From NCBI GenBank assembly GCA_004352715.1, contig SCFE01000039.1, positions 680,108 through 744,107 of the forward strand: a stretch of DNA of 64,000 bases, read 5' to 3'. Positions 25,128-36,243 of the stretch are shown one piece after another (position 1 is the stretch's first letter; each line of letters begins with the position of its first letter). The DNA is from Hofstenia miamia (lineage: Eukaryota > Xenacoelomorpha > Acoela). A model generated the notes under the pieces. The model saw nothing but the letters and a program-made list of their open reading frames with translations. It did not search any database and was not told where the DNA came from. Both the position numbers and the translations under genes were made by a program.

Positions 25128-26630
25128 GCTTGAAGGAATTTTGCTAACAGATATTTAATATCTTTATCAAATATAATAATGAATATTTCATCTCTATTCC
25201 AGGTAGTGACACTTCTAAAACTATGTCCAATTGACAAGTTTTTCCTAATTGCATTTTTGCATAAATTATATAGACAAGCAAATTTATACGAAATTCTTAA
25301 TAACCTTGTATTTTATTCTTAGAATTATTGTTTTAATACTAAGTATTTTGCATAATTTTCAGGAATGTTATATGCAAAGTTCTTAGCCAATTTTCTTGTA
25401 TAACAAAGGTAGTGGGAAAATGGCTAATGTTGCAAATATTAGCTTTAGAAAAATTAGTAAATTAACTCCAAATCAAAATCAATCAACGAGAAACATTAAT
25501 AAACGACTTCAAATACAACACCATATTTTTTTCTTAAAAGTTCATGTGAAGCATCTATTATATTTGTTGTTTTGATGCCAAAAGTTTGAATTGATAATTT
25601 CTGTTAAAAAGCTCAAAATTTGACATGTGAAAACATTTGTGGTACCCAACTACTATCATGAGACAAAAAGCCTTCTTAAGCAAAATCTCAACAACAAAAA
25701 ATTTTTATTATTATTTCATCCACTACTGAGTCATCAAATTACAACACATCACATGAAAATAATTCATGTGCAACTCATTTTGAGATTTGTACAAAGTTCT
25801 ACTTTAATTATCGAAGGATTAGAGGGATAAACAAGAGCAGGGAACGATATCTTTTATTATGATATTCAATAAAGCTGAAAAGACATTTTCGTGTCCATTG
25901 CTCTCCTTGATCTTTAAAGAATTTTTCAAAAAGTAGTTAATAAATTTTCAGTGTTGCAGCTACTGGATGCCTTATCGATTTACACTCAACAATGTTTGGT
26001 ATTTGTTAATAATGTCTAGTAACTGAAGAAATAGATAAAAAATCTGATTGCAGTAATAAGTTATAAAAGTATGTATTATTTCAGAAACTTATTTTTTCAA
26101 GCATATGGAAAATATAAGTGATGAAATCCTCTATTTCATAGTTGGAAGCACAGTCGGTTTTGATAACTGTAATTGTTTAAATTTAGGGAATTTTTTAAAA
26201 AAATTGCATTTCTGGTTAGCAAGCCAATCACATGATTGCCACAGCCAGACAATTTACCGATAGTCAATGCTTGATTCGAGTTTTATTACTTAATTTTTAC
26301 TGTAAAATATCCACACATTGTAGTGATGTGAACAACCAACAAAAATAGAAGATAGACAATGCATATAAATTCTAAAAATATTATAATTTCCTTAAAAATA
26401 TATTGAAAAAATTGACCAGACCCAAACTTGAAACGCTGACTCGACCCAATTAACACCCTAGTGCATAATTTATAAATTGCCTTAATAGCGTTATGTGATT
26501 TTAATGCAATTGCTTTTAAAAAATGAAAATAAATTTATTATATTTAGTTTTTATGAAAATATTTACGCTATGTATATGAGTTATAATATTTGAAAACATA
26601 TATTCAAGAAATAAAGAGAAAGTGTTACGT
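25128..26630. other. AT-rich sequence without a recognised gene
   Basis: Only short ORFs. A GC-richer patch at 26417-26462 (GACTCGACCCAATTAACACCC) resembles part of 60662-60743 and may be an end of a repeat family. Confidence 0.5.
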
Positions 26631-26888
26631 TTACAAAGGTTTCTTGATGACCAGTATAGTTTCGTACACAAAAAGAATAAATTGATTTTCCACAGTTTTA
26701 TCATCAGTTGGTAATGATTTATGCATAACATAATCAATCTGGATTGTGACGTTGTCTATTTTATTCGAAATTTCTTTGAACTCAAAGCGCAGTTCAATTT
26801 CAAAATCGGATTCTTGTAAATTGCTGGTACATGCTACGAAGATATTCACATACAACGAGGCATATATCAAGATTTGTATTGAATACAT
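26631..26888 (-). CDS. Hypothetical 85-aa ORF with a signal-peptide-like start
   Basis: Complete minus-strand ORF. The first 20 residues, MYSIQILIYASLYVNIFVAC, are hydrophobic and could be a secretion signal with cleavage near CTS. The rest is polar with alternating hydrophobic residues (FEIELRFEFKEISNKI, VTIQIDYVM), as in beta-strand proteins. There are no cysteine pairs and no known motif. The patch is slightly richer in G+C than its flanks. It could be a chance ORF; the overlapping 87-codon plus-strand ORF is its shadow. Confidence 0.3.
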   Translation of the reverse strand: MYSIQILIYASLYVNIFVACTSNLQESDFEIELRFEFKEISNKIDNVTIQIDYVMHKSLPTDDKTVENQFILFVYETILVIKKPL

Positions 26889-27227
26889 AACTTATATTCT
26901 AGTGCTGCTTTATACTCTCTCTGGAAAATTATTGAAGATCAGGTTGCTTTTATATGCAATCGTTCATAAACAATTTATGAATACCCACTTTTTTAGAACA
27001 ATTAATTGATATCTACAATTCAAATTGGCCATTAAAATGAAGTCTTTATTAATAATTCATCGGGGACTTACATCCATATAGCCTAGAAAATTCTAATCTT
27101 CAACAATATTTTGAAAAAAAAACCAATGTAAATGTTGACCCTGCAATTGAAAGTATCTCTATTTAAAAATGCACTTCATTTTAGATGCAACTTGATTTTA
27201 TTCACACGCAAGGATTACTTAGATGCA
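26889..27227. other. AT-rich sequence, nothing recognised
   Basis: No ORF, repeat or RNA signal that I can support. Confidence 0.5.
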
Positions 27228-28271
27228 TAATATATATATATATATANNNNNNNNNNNNNNNNNNNNNNNNNNNNNNNNNNNNNNNNNNNNNNNNNNNNNN
27301 NNNNNNNNNNNNNNNNNNNNNNNNNNNNNNNNNNNNNNNNNNNNNNNNNNNNNNNNNNNNNNNNNNNNNNNNNNNNNNNNNNNNNNNNNNNNNNNNNNNN
27401 NNNNNNNNNNNNNNNNNNNNNNNNNNNNNNNNNNNNNNNNNNNNNNNNNNNNNNNNNNNNNNNNNNNNNNNNNNNNNNNNNNNNNNNNNNNNNNNNNNNN
27501 NNNNNNNNNNNNNNNNNNNNNNNNNNNNNNNNNNNNNNNNNNNNNNNNNNNNNNNNNNNNNNNNNNNNNNNNNNNNNNNNNNNNNNNNNNNNNNNNNNNN
27601 NNNNNNNNNNNNNNNNNNNNNNNNNNNNNNNNNNNNNNNNNNNNNNNNNNNNNNNNNNNNNNNNNNNNNNNNNNNNNNNNNNNNNNNNNNNNNNNNNNNN
27701 NNNNNNNNNNNNNNNNNNNNNNNNNNNNNNNNNNNNNNNNNNNNNNNNNNNNNNNNNNNNNNNNNNNNNNNNNNNNNNNNNNNNNNNNNNNNNNNNNNNN
27801 NNNNNNNNNNNNNNNNNNNNNNNNNNNNNNNNNNNNNNNNNNNNNNNNNNNNNNNNNNNNNNNNNNNNNNNNNNNNNNNNNNNNNNNNNNNNNNNNNNNN
27901 NNNNNNNNNNNNNNNNNNNNNNNNNNNNNNNNNNNNNNNNNNNNNNNNNNNNNNNNNNNNNNNNNNNNNNNNNNNNNNNNNNNNNNNNNNNNNNNNNNNN
28001 NNNNNNNNNNNNNNNNNNNNNNNNNNNNNNNNNNNNNNNNNNNNNNNNNNNNNNNNNNNNNNNNNNNNNNNNNNNNNNNNNNNNNNNNNNNNNNNNNNNN
28101 NNNNNNNNNNNNNNNNNNNNNNNNNNNNNNNNNNNNNNNNNNNNNNNNNNNNNNNNNNNNNNNNNNNNNNNNNNNNNNNNNNNNNNNNNNNNNNNNNNNN
28201 NNNNNNNNNNNNNNNNNNNNNNNNNNNNNNNNNNNNNNNNNNNNNNTATATATATATATATATATATATAA
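27228..28271. repeat. (TA)n tract containing a 1,000-N assembly gap
   Basis: TA repeats lead into and out of Ns at 27247-28246 (exactly 1,000). Confidence 0.95.
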
Positions 28272-28318
28272 TTTGAATTAAAAATACCATGCAAGACAAA
28301 ATGAAAAAATAAAAAAAT

Positions 28319-28388
28319 TGCGCAAGTCAGAGTCGAACCCGGATCAACAGCTTGGAAGGCTGCTATGCTACCACTACACCACCTGCGC
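28319..28388 (-). tRNA. tRNA-Gly (anticodon TCC), possibly a decayed copy
   Basis: Reading the minus strand, the acceptor stem GCGCAGG pairs with CTTGCGC (seven pairs, one G-U) with discriminator A. The A box region TGGTGTAGTGGTAGCAT is typical of eukaryotic tRNA-Gly. The anticodon arm GCAGC-CTTCCAA-GCTGT gives anticodon TCC. The B box GGTTCGACTC is present. The T arm is poor: the usual CCGGG/CCCGG stem is altered (CTCTGA on the 3' side) and the molecule is 70 nt, about one short. It may be a pseudogene or a poorly scoring functional gene. The nearest T run for termination is not obvious downstream. Confidence 0.75.
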
Positions 28389-29802
28389 TCGAAAATATTC
28401 TACATTATTTCGAGTTTAGAATTGCTTTTTAAGAAAGAAAACAATATTCATTTCAAGTATGTTTTATTATCATGTAATTGATTGCGTCATTTTGTTTTGC
28501 GGTTAGAGGGCTACAACAATTTGTGCTAGAATTTCTTGTAATGTTTGAAAGGAATGAGTCAATAGAATTTTACAAATCCCTTACATGGCCCTAATACATT
28601 GGCAGAAAAGGAAATACTTCAATTTGAGAAAAACCTATTTTGCAAAAACATCGTTTATTTTTCTTCGTCTTGATAATAAGTTGGAACTCAGACAAATTTT
28701 TTTCTTGTTTGCTAGCGCATGTCTATAAAATAACCATACATTAAACTTTCTTTTCATTCAACTCTGAAATAAGTAATTTTTTGAACTTTTAATGAGACGC
28801 TAATCTATTTTAATGCTCATAATCGATTGCTACAATCATAAATTTCACTTCTGTCACTTTATTTCATAAATTACCTTGTATTTTGGGAATAATATATTAT
28901 ATTTAAATACAATTAATAGTGCGCTTTCTTTCAGTTTTACAAACAACACTCTTTATGAAGAAACAGCAATTTCTGTAGTTGCAAGTAGATTTCGAAACCT
29001 GTCATGAGTCATCCTAAATTATAAAATTGCGAAATGTTTTCAACATACAAGCTCTTTATTCTAAGGAGAATTTGAAAGAAATCTTATACTTGTGAATATC
29101 TTCAATTTCGCAGCGATATTAATATACGAATATATTTTCACATGAATCATATGTCAAAAACATTAAATGCAAAACACATTAATAATGATTCTTAGAATAT
29201 ATTCTTACTTAAAGAAGATGTGTCTGTCGAAGAAGGTTATAAGTAATTTTGAAAAAATAAATTATGTTCTTAGAAAAAAACGTAGAGATCCTAATAAGAA
29301 CAGAGACAGCACTTTCTTAAAAAATAAATAGAGTTCTGTTTTGCATTTGTAGGTTATAAATTGAAATAGAAGATTTTCTGCAAAAATTTAAATAAACATT
29401 AACAATTAAAACAAAATAAAATTATGAAAATATCAATCATATATTTAATCCAATTTTGATGAAATCGATTGTAAATAATATTCTACTGAAAGGAATTAAA
29501 TAGTGTATCACACTTTATTTTAACTTGAGAGTTCTAAATGTCTGCACTAATGTCTTAATGCCACTGATATATGATAATTTTTGAAGAAGTGCTGTAGAAC
29601 AGTAGAGCAGAGGTTATTTACATTGATTTTCCAGTCAATTTACTGTTCTTGAATTAAATTACATGTGGGAGTCGGAATAAGTTATTGGCAGGAGCCTATG
29701 GAAACTTTAATTAGTGACAATTCATCAGTTTAATAGAATTTAGACATCAGAAATTTACTTTAGAAATATGCGATTATAAAAAGACTGCAGTAATTAAATT
29801 AC
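28389..29802. other. AT-rich sequence without a recognised gene
   Basis: No coding or repeat signal that I can support. Confidence 0.6.
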
Positions 29803-29821
29803 CGATCGCCATCTTGCGGCT
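29803..29821 (-). promoter_or_regulatory. YY1-like motif overlapping a possible start codon
   Basis: The minus strand reads GCCGCAAGATGGCGATCG|GTAATT. CAAGATGGCG is the YY1 core seen at many animal promoters and start codons. The ATG (29812-29810) has a strong context and is followed after seven bases by a GT donor. It could be a very short first coding exon (M-A-I-). Nothing downstream confirms it. Confidence 0.3.
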
Positions 29822-31126
29822 AAATTATATGTAGCGTTACATTTTTACTTAAAGTTTGACAGCTTTATTCAATCATGTAAGCTTTTTATTTATGCATTTT
29901 GCTTACAGCAATTGTTGCTTTCTAATGTATAATTAATTGCCTTAGAGCCAAGGTGATCCTCATTATACTTACTGACGCTTCGCTTTTTTGATTTGTGCAA
30001 ATCAACAAAATAAACTATTATAAGTTATTTCTAGATAACTAGCATAACATATACCTTAGAAATTCCTAAACATAGTAAACATAGAAATTAGCCTCTTAGT
30101 ACAAGTTCTATTTTTGAGTGTTGTCCTAAATATTTTTGATTTAATTTATGCTTGAATGAAAACTTCCAACAATTTACTGGTACAAATGCTTCCTAATTTA
30201 GCTATTTTTCTAACAAAGGCAATATATTCATAAGGTACGAAAAATTTTGAAGAGATTCAAATTTCATTAATGAATTATGATTGATTAAAAATGGACCAAA
30301 AATCATTCTACCATTGTAATGTTTAGCAATAAGGGGTGGTTAGTGCAATCAATGAACTTACTTTGAGGTGGTTGCAGCATGTTGCGTGCTAGTAAAAATG
30401 AAATTCAATGTACCACTCTAAATTTTTTAATTCACACAAAGTTAGCAGCAATAGGTAACGTCAATGGGTTAATTTTTGTCCTAATCTATCACCTTCTGTA
30501 CATAGAGGTAAACAATCTTATTGATCATTCAGAATGACATTGGAATAGTAATTCTTGCAGGGTTGCATGTAATGCGGTTGAAACATTTAATATGAACAAT
30601 GTGTTACAAACTGGTAATATATACTTGGTTGAAAAACACTTATTATTATTATTATTATTATTATTCTTCTCATAGATGGAACCTATCAGCCAACTGGTCA
30701 ATTGATACCGGATGGGTTGTTTGAATTTTGCAACACCTGTTCAAACGGTTTTTCCATGTTACTCTATGTTCAGTAGGGATGGACTGAGCAATTAATGTAT
30801 CTGTCAAGCTCCCAAACCAACTAAAATGGAATAGAATGATACACTAGTCTTGGCTTCAATCAAATTGCACAATCACAACTGATATTTACTTTCTAACTAT
30901 ATAATTGAAGTAATAGTGAGATGTGAATTTGGTTGTCCAAACTAACATCTATATACTCAATACGCAATTTTAAGGTCTCTTTATATAATTTTTAATCATT
31001 TATGTTCGCAAAGTTTTACTCAATGACAATTTCGTACATGTAACGAGGCAATTCATTAAAGAAACAAGTCAAAAACGAGTGCTCCATTGCATCCAAAATG
31101 CCGATTTCATTTGACAGTTGGGTTAG
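29822..31126. other. AT-rich sequence with an (ATT)n run
   Basis: (ATT)n at 30640-30665. A 27-bp minus-strand patch at 30362-30388 is framed by TTTCATTTTTACTAG and GTAAGT, and is treated as a finding rather than a gene. Nothing else was seen. Confidence 0.5.
30640..30665. repeat. (ATT)n microsatellite
   Basis: About eight ATT units. Confidence 0.9.
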
Positions 31127-31350
31127 GTCAGAATAAACTTATCCGTTTTCATTTATGACCAGGCGAGGAACAACGTTATTTATGATACAATCACACTAGT
31201 AGTGCACACATGTTTTTTTGACAGGAAATCTCGTAACGACTGCGTGAAGATAAATGTTAAGTTAAATTTTGTTTGTGCGGATTTTTGTCATTTAAGAAAA
31301 CACTTAAACTATCATGCCATTAAATTGATAAGAAGATGGAAAACTTAGCA
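31127..31350 (+). CDS. Unrecognised open frame without ATG, possible terminal exon
   Basis: An open frame of about 74 codons ends at TAG near 31349. It includes IYDQARNNVIYDTI, RKSRNDCVKINVKL and CADFCHLRKHLNYH. An acceptor-like TGTTTTTTTGACAG|G lies inside at about 31224, so the last 40 codons could be a final exon. The C..H spacing does not match a standard C2H2 finger. This could equally be a chance ORF or a decayed element. Confidence 0.25.
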
Positions 31351-31580
31351 ATCACTCTTTGCATCTCTCCGTAATACCAAAAATGATAGGAAGCATATGA
31401 CATTGCTAGCTAAAAAAGTACACATCTTCGAAGACTTTCAAAATTCTTTGAAGGCCTGATCAATACTATATTCATTTATTGAAGATATTTTATTCTTAGA
31501 TCATTTTATTCCTATAAGAATGCCCATCTAATATACGTGCAAATATATTGAGTCAATCAAAGCCAAGCCATATATATATA

Positions 31581-31853
31581 CAATCAAACCTCAGTTTTCG
31601 AACATAATCCGTTCGAAGAAGCCGTTCGAAAGCGATTTGTTCGATGAACGAAGCAATTTTAATCCGTTCCAATTATACCGTTTACCATAAATAAAAAAGG
31701 GTAGAAATAGACCACGTGTTTGTATGTTCTTTTACCAACTGTTTGTTCGAGAGCCGTAATTTGGTGGAATTCTGAGACATAAGATTCTCGAACTTTATGG
31801 TTGAAAACCGATTTGGTCGAGAACAGAAGCGCTCGATAACCGAGGTTTGACTA
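31581..31853. mobile_element. Pogo/Tigger-like MITE, 273 bp
   Basis: The left end, CAATCAAACCTCAGTTTTCG, and the reverse complement of the right end, TAGTCAAACCTCGGTTATCG, are inverted repeats of the common form CAGTCAAACCTCGGTTxTCGA. Sub-terminal words are shared too (CCGTTCGAA and GTTCGAGA types). It is inserted within TATATA, consistent with TA target duplication. It has no transposase; the 71-codon minus-strand ORF over its right half is incidental. Confidence 0.75.
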
Positions 31854-34800
31854 TATATATATATATCTACAATAATGGACTCGATTTTGGTGAACATGCT
31901 TTGAATGTGCTTATAATATTAAATTGTTAAACAAGAAATGTCATATGCTAAAATTGTGAATAAAAATCATTTTACCAACTGTATGATGATCGCATTTATT
32001 ACTTACTTCATTCCTAAAATATTAAAAACACAACATATGGTTTGTTTAAAGTTTATTCATTTATAAATTAGCTAATACAGCGAATTGAAATCCTTTAAAT
32101 ATGTTGGATGCTGAATTCAAGCATGAATATAACAAAGACCTACTATAAACATTTAAGTAGTCCTTGATATAACACATGGGTTTTGCGGTACTCATGCACT
32201 TGATAAATTTTACCATATTGAAATATAATTAAACAGCGTTTTTTCATGCTCGAAAGAATTACCCCCAAAAAGGTACTAGAAAAAAGCGTCTCCAAAAGTA
32301 TTGGTACCAAAAATTGGCTTCAACAAACAATTTTTGTTATTAAAATTCAAGCCTAGTATACTAGTATTATGGTTAGGTTTACGTTAGGGGCATTTTCAAA
32401 TGACATAACCATATTCCCACTTCTCAACAAACACAAATGTGCGTTGGTCCTACATTTCCAAGGTGCCGTTTAGCAGTTACATAATATTTATATTGCTAAA
32501 ATTTTTTTCCATAAGCGCATATATTTATATTACCTTCTTTGAAACCTAAACTCACCATATTCAAGAATATGTAGTCCCAAAAAGTAATTCAAATTTATAC
32601 AACAGTCTCAACCTAAGTGTACTTTAGAATGTTACCAACTAGTTAACTGAAGTAATGGGAATTGGTGTTAAGTATGTAAAAAGCTTTATATTAAGTGTCA
32701 CTAGTATTTTTATGTGTTTAATGCAATGACGTCTTATATTCTAAGGCAAACCTTTTTAAATTTATCACTTATCTACAAAGCATAACAAAAAAGGAGTTTC
32801 ACTTATGATTGTGTTATTTATTTTATCTATTGAAGCAGCACTAATTGTAAAAATTCTATTATTTAATGAATGCGCTTTATATCAGAAGAATACAACACAT
32901 TAGTTGATGTTAATATAAAACAACTGAGCAATAAAGCGCGGAGAATTCCATCTCCAGACATTTAACGCGTACTTTCATCATTTATGGTTGCGGGAGTATT
33001 CAGTATAACAAAGAATGACTAATTAGGGAATGGTCATTATCAAGTCCTTCGTGCATAAAAATATTCTATAATTCACCATTATTTCTGATATTTTACAAAT
33101 GCTATTCAACACAGATTAATTGAAATTTGATGATAAAGATTGATGAGGGAATGAATGGCAGCATCATGCTTAATCATAAATTAATCCTAATCGATTTTAA
33201 TAGTTACATATGGTGACCCATTAGTACTTTTATTCAATCAAATATAATTTTTATATATACATGAAATATTTGTGATTACGTAATAAAGTTTGACTTTGTC
33301 CAGAGATTTTTGTGAATAATATTTAAAGAACACAAACTGGATATCTTCAAATATTGGTATACACTATACACCATTCCATGTTAGCATATAATTATATCCT
33401 AAATTAGCAAGCACTCTTAACCACATCTAAATGAAAGAAGCATTCATTAAAAATATAGTCTGTCAATAAAAAATTAATCCTTAATTAGTAAACTTAAAAT
33501 TTTATTTTTTAATCATTTTAGAACTTATTCTATCAAATATCTGGTAAAAATTGATATACTCGTTAAAAAGGTCATATCTTATTACTTAATGTATTTTCTA
33601 GGGTGTTCTGACACCAACATAATTTATCGGCTTTTGTGACCGGTTGCAAAATGATTAATTATCATTTCATTCTGATTAGGCGCATCTTTATTTGAAACTC
33701 CTGGGTATAATAAATGTATGTGGAATTTATACTCACTATAGTTATAAAATAATAGTATTTGCATTTTTGGAAATGTACACATAAAATAGTTTAGTAGGTA
33801 AACAATTCTTTGTTTTAAATGAATTATTAATGATAACGCCTATAAATTTTCCTTCAATTTTGGAAATGTTAAATGCAGTGAAAGCTACCAAACACTCAGT
33901 CAATTATATACCAATATATTTTTGTGTAAATCTAGATTTCCAGCCATCACTTAAAGATATATTAAGACTTAGTCTAATTTTTTAATGGGTTTTCATTAAC
34001 ATAGTTTAAATTGGTTTTTAATGATTGACTGAAATCTCAATTTTTTGTTACATGCAAACATTCATTTTGTATTAGTTTTTGACATTTATCATGCTACTTT
34101 GCATCACATAGATAAGCGAAACAAAATGAACCTCCAAAGCATAAAATTAGCAATTGAAATTTAATTGGTCTCAAATTACAACAACTAGATCCAAAACTGA
34201 ATAGTACAATCACCAAGTAGTTATAATAAAGAATTAATGCATATTTACCGTGAACGCAATTAAAATGTAGTTCCATGTAATTATCTGTTGTATTCAAGGC
34301 GTAAGTTTAGTTCATTTGAAAGCAAAAATTTCAAGCTGGCCATCCTTGCCATTATGCTATAGTTTGTAGTTCATTGATACGAATTCTCCAAACCTTGTAT
34401 ATGGTAATTGTATTGATTTATCTTAGTAAACCTTGAAATTCAATAATTTGTTTTAAATTTCTAATACGTTTCTCATAAATTTAGATAAAATTCATATAAT
34501 CTTAAAACTAATTTAGGTACTATTTTTTAGAAATTGTTTTCTTTCTACAATTTTTTGCAGCAATAGAGAAATTATTGAGCAGCTTGTACATAAATATCAT
34601 TTCAAATTTGAAATTCAGCAAGACGCAGATAATGTCATTTAATACAAGCTAACAGGTGATACACTTTTCGAGGCTTGCTTTTGCATAAGCCATTCATGAA
34701 ATTGATAATTTCAAGGATGTGCAGATAAATACATGAGTGCAAAATTGAAATCATCAGCGCCACTCAGGAAAAATTATTAACGTCACCTTTGTAAGTTTTT

Positions 34801-34904
34801 TAAAAACGCAAAATATGGTTTTCTTTCTTAACACAAATTGTAGCGACAAATTTTTATCTATATATTGCTTAGCTACAACATAATCAAGCATTTTTTTAGT
34901 AGGG

Positions 34905-34908
<4 letters not shown>
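31854..34908. other. AT-rich sequence without a recognised gene
   Basis: Only short ORFs and no repeat family recognised. Confidence 0.6.

Positions 34909-34946
<38 letters not shown>
34909..34946. repeat. (TA)n microsatellite
   Basis: About 19 TA units. Confidence 0.9.
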
Positions 34947-34948
<2 letters not shown>

Positions 34949-34965
34949 TAGTTATATACATATGC

Positions 34966-35308
34966 TCAAAGAGCAGATGCAGTCATTTGTTCACAATGAT
35001 AGGATTCATTTTCTCCCCAGTCCCTTTGATCCATCTTGAGAAAACTGAAATCCAATTTCAGTATTTCAGATACTCTGCTTATTGCTATATTGCAAAATTC
35101 CCGAGTGGATTGCAACCTAAATTCAGGAGTTCGATTTTATGATCAGTTTCCACTGAAATACAAGAATCACCTGTCGTTCCAGTAATTACACTGGTAGCAT
35201 CAAAGTACATGACAAAGGTACAATCCTTCAAGTATGTTTGGTAACCCTCTTCTCAATCGCTATAACTGGGCTGCAGGTCAGCTCGAGTCCCAACTGATTC
35301 AGCTCCCC
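34966..35308 (-). pseudogene. Unrecognised frameshifted coding relic
   Basis: Three minus-strand frames follow one another and together look like one protein: (1) GELNQLGLELTCSPVIAIEK then RVTKHT; (2) YLKDCTFVMYFDATSVITG, TGDSCISVETDHKIELL and NLGCNPLGNFAI; (3) ISRVSEILKLDFSFLKMDQ, RDWGENESYHCEQMTASAL and a TGA at 34968-34966. Shifts fall near 35233 and 35090. G+C is clearly higher than the flanks. The IELLNLGCNPLGNF stretch is vaguely leucine-rich-repeat-like, but I cannot name the family. It could be a processed pseudogene or part of a transposon gene. Confidence 0.4.
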
Positions 35309-35334
35309 TTGTGAATTCAACAGACAAAAATAAC

Positions 35335-35489
35335 GTGTTGCAAANCTCGGACAAATAAAAAAATCCGACTTACAAGAAATCCGAGATATAATTTTAGGGG
35401 ACTTGGCTTGTACTACATATTGGAGTTTGTCTGTTCTTTATTAATAGTAAGAGTTATACGAAAATCCGACTTAGGCGGGGTTGCCTGTA
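35335..35489. mobile_element. Remnant with a pogo/Tigger-like right end
   Basis: Reverse complement of the right boundary reads TACAGGCAACCCCGCCTAAG then TCGGATTTTCG. A CAGGCAACCCCGC start next to TA is typical of Tigger-type termini. CTCGGACAAATA and AATCCGACTTA words are repeated within. The left end is not found; a lone N at 35345 disturbs it. Confidence 0.4.
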
Positions 35490-36000
35490 TAGAAATCTGT
35501 GCGACATGTGAAGATACAATTAATGCCTTTAATAAAATTTTTACAATCTTAGAACGAAATGGATATCCACATAATATTTTAAGAAAATATTCACTCACCT
35601 ATTTGAAAAAGATAACTGCAAAGAAATTCATCAAGATGCGCACAAAAACTAAAATTCAAGCATATTGAAAATACCCTATCTAAGTAAAGATATTCAAAAG
35701 AAAGAGTAAGAATTCTGAATATAAATGTAAAAATTACTAAAATCACCCCGATTTTTACATCACTTAAAACAATACATATTTTTCGTAACAAGGACAATGT
35801 CTCAAAAACTTAGATTCATCTCTAGCCTACAAATACACATGTGATGCTTTCGATAGATCATATATCAGTGAAACTGAGCGATATTTTGGAATAAGATCTA
35901 ATGAACACTTAAGAGGTCATCTAAATTCAGAAATTTTTACCCATCGCCCATCAAAGTTAAGATTAAATTCAAATAATATTAAAAAGTTTAGCATGCTTTC

Positions 36001-36001
36001 C

Positions 36002-36043
<42 letters not shown>
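36001..36043. repeat. (CA)n-(TA)n compound microsatellite
   Basis: Ten CA units pass into eleven TA units inside the Penelope-like element. Confidence 0.95.
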
Positions 36044-36166
36044 AGGAATTATGATAAAAGTTAATGAATAAACGAAAGAATTATCATAACATCAATATTT
36101 TTAGTGCATGCAATATTAAAAATTTTATGTGTACTTAATTGTAAATATTTTTCCTTCCAAATTCTT

Positions 36167-36196
36167 CCGATAATGATCTTTTATCGAAACCAGTTG
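36167..36196 (+). ncRNA. Degenerate hammerhead-like core, second copy
   Basis: CCGATAAT, hairpin GAT-CTTTT-ATC, GAAAC, CAGTT. It aligns with the motif at 13011-13041. Stem II differs in sequence (GAT/ATC versus GTTT/AAAC) but is paired in both copies. The conserved CUGAUGA is mutated to CCGATAA, so this copy should be inactive. Confidence 0.35.
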
Positions 36197-36197
36197 C

Positions 36198-36229
<32 letters not shown>

Positions 36230-36240
36230 TTATATATAAA
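36198..36240. repeat. (TA)n microsatellite with adjacent single N
   Basis: TA run after the Penelope-like end; a lone N follows at 36243. Confidence 0.9.
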
Positions 36241-36243
36241 CAN

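Larger units (their letters stand above)
35510..36240 (+). mobile_element. Penelope-like retroelement, 3' part with GIY-YIG relic
   Basis: Plus-strand frame reads INAFNKIFTILERNGYPHNI (the 'i..iLerNGYP..' connector between reverse transcriptase and endonuclease), then, after stops, YKYTCDAFDRSYISETERYF, GIRSNEHLRGHLNSEIFTH. This matches the Penelope-type GIY-YIG endonuclease: a Cys before YIG(E/S)T, here YISET, then R...EH..GHL.S.I. The catalytic G of YIG has become S. A (CA)n-(TA)n run (36001-36043) and a hammerhead-like 3' region (36075-36200) follow. The upstream reverse transcriptase was not found. Confidence 0.7.
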
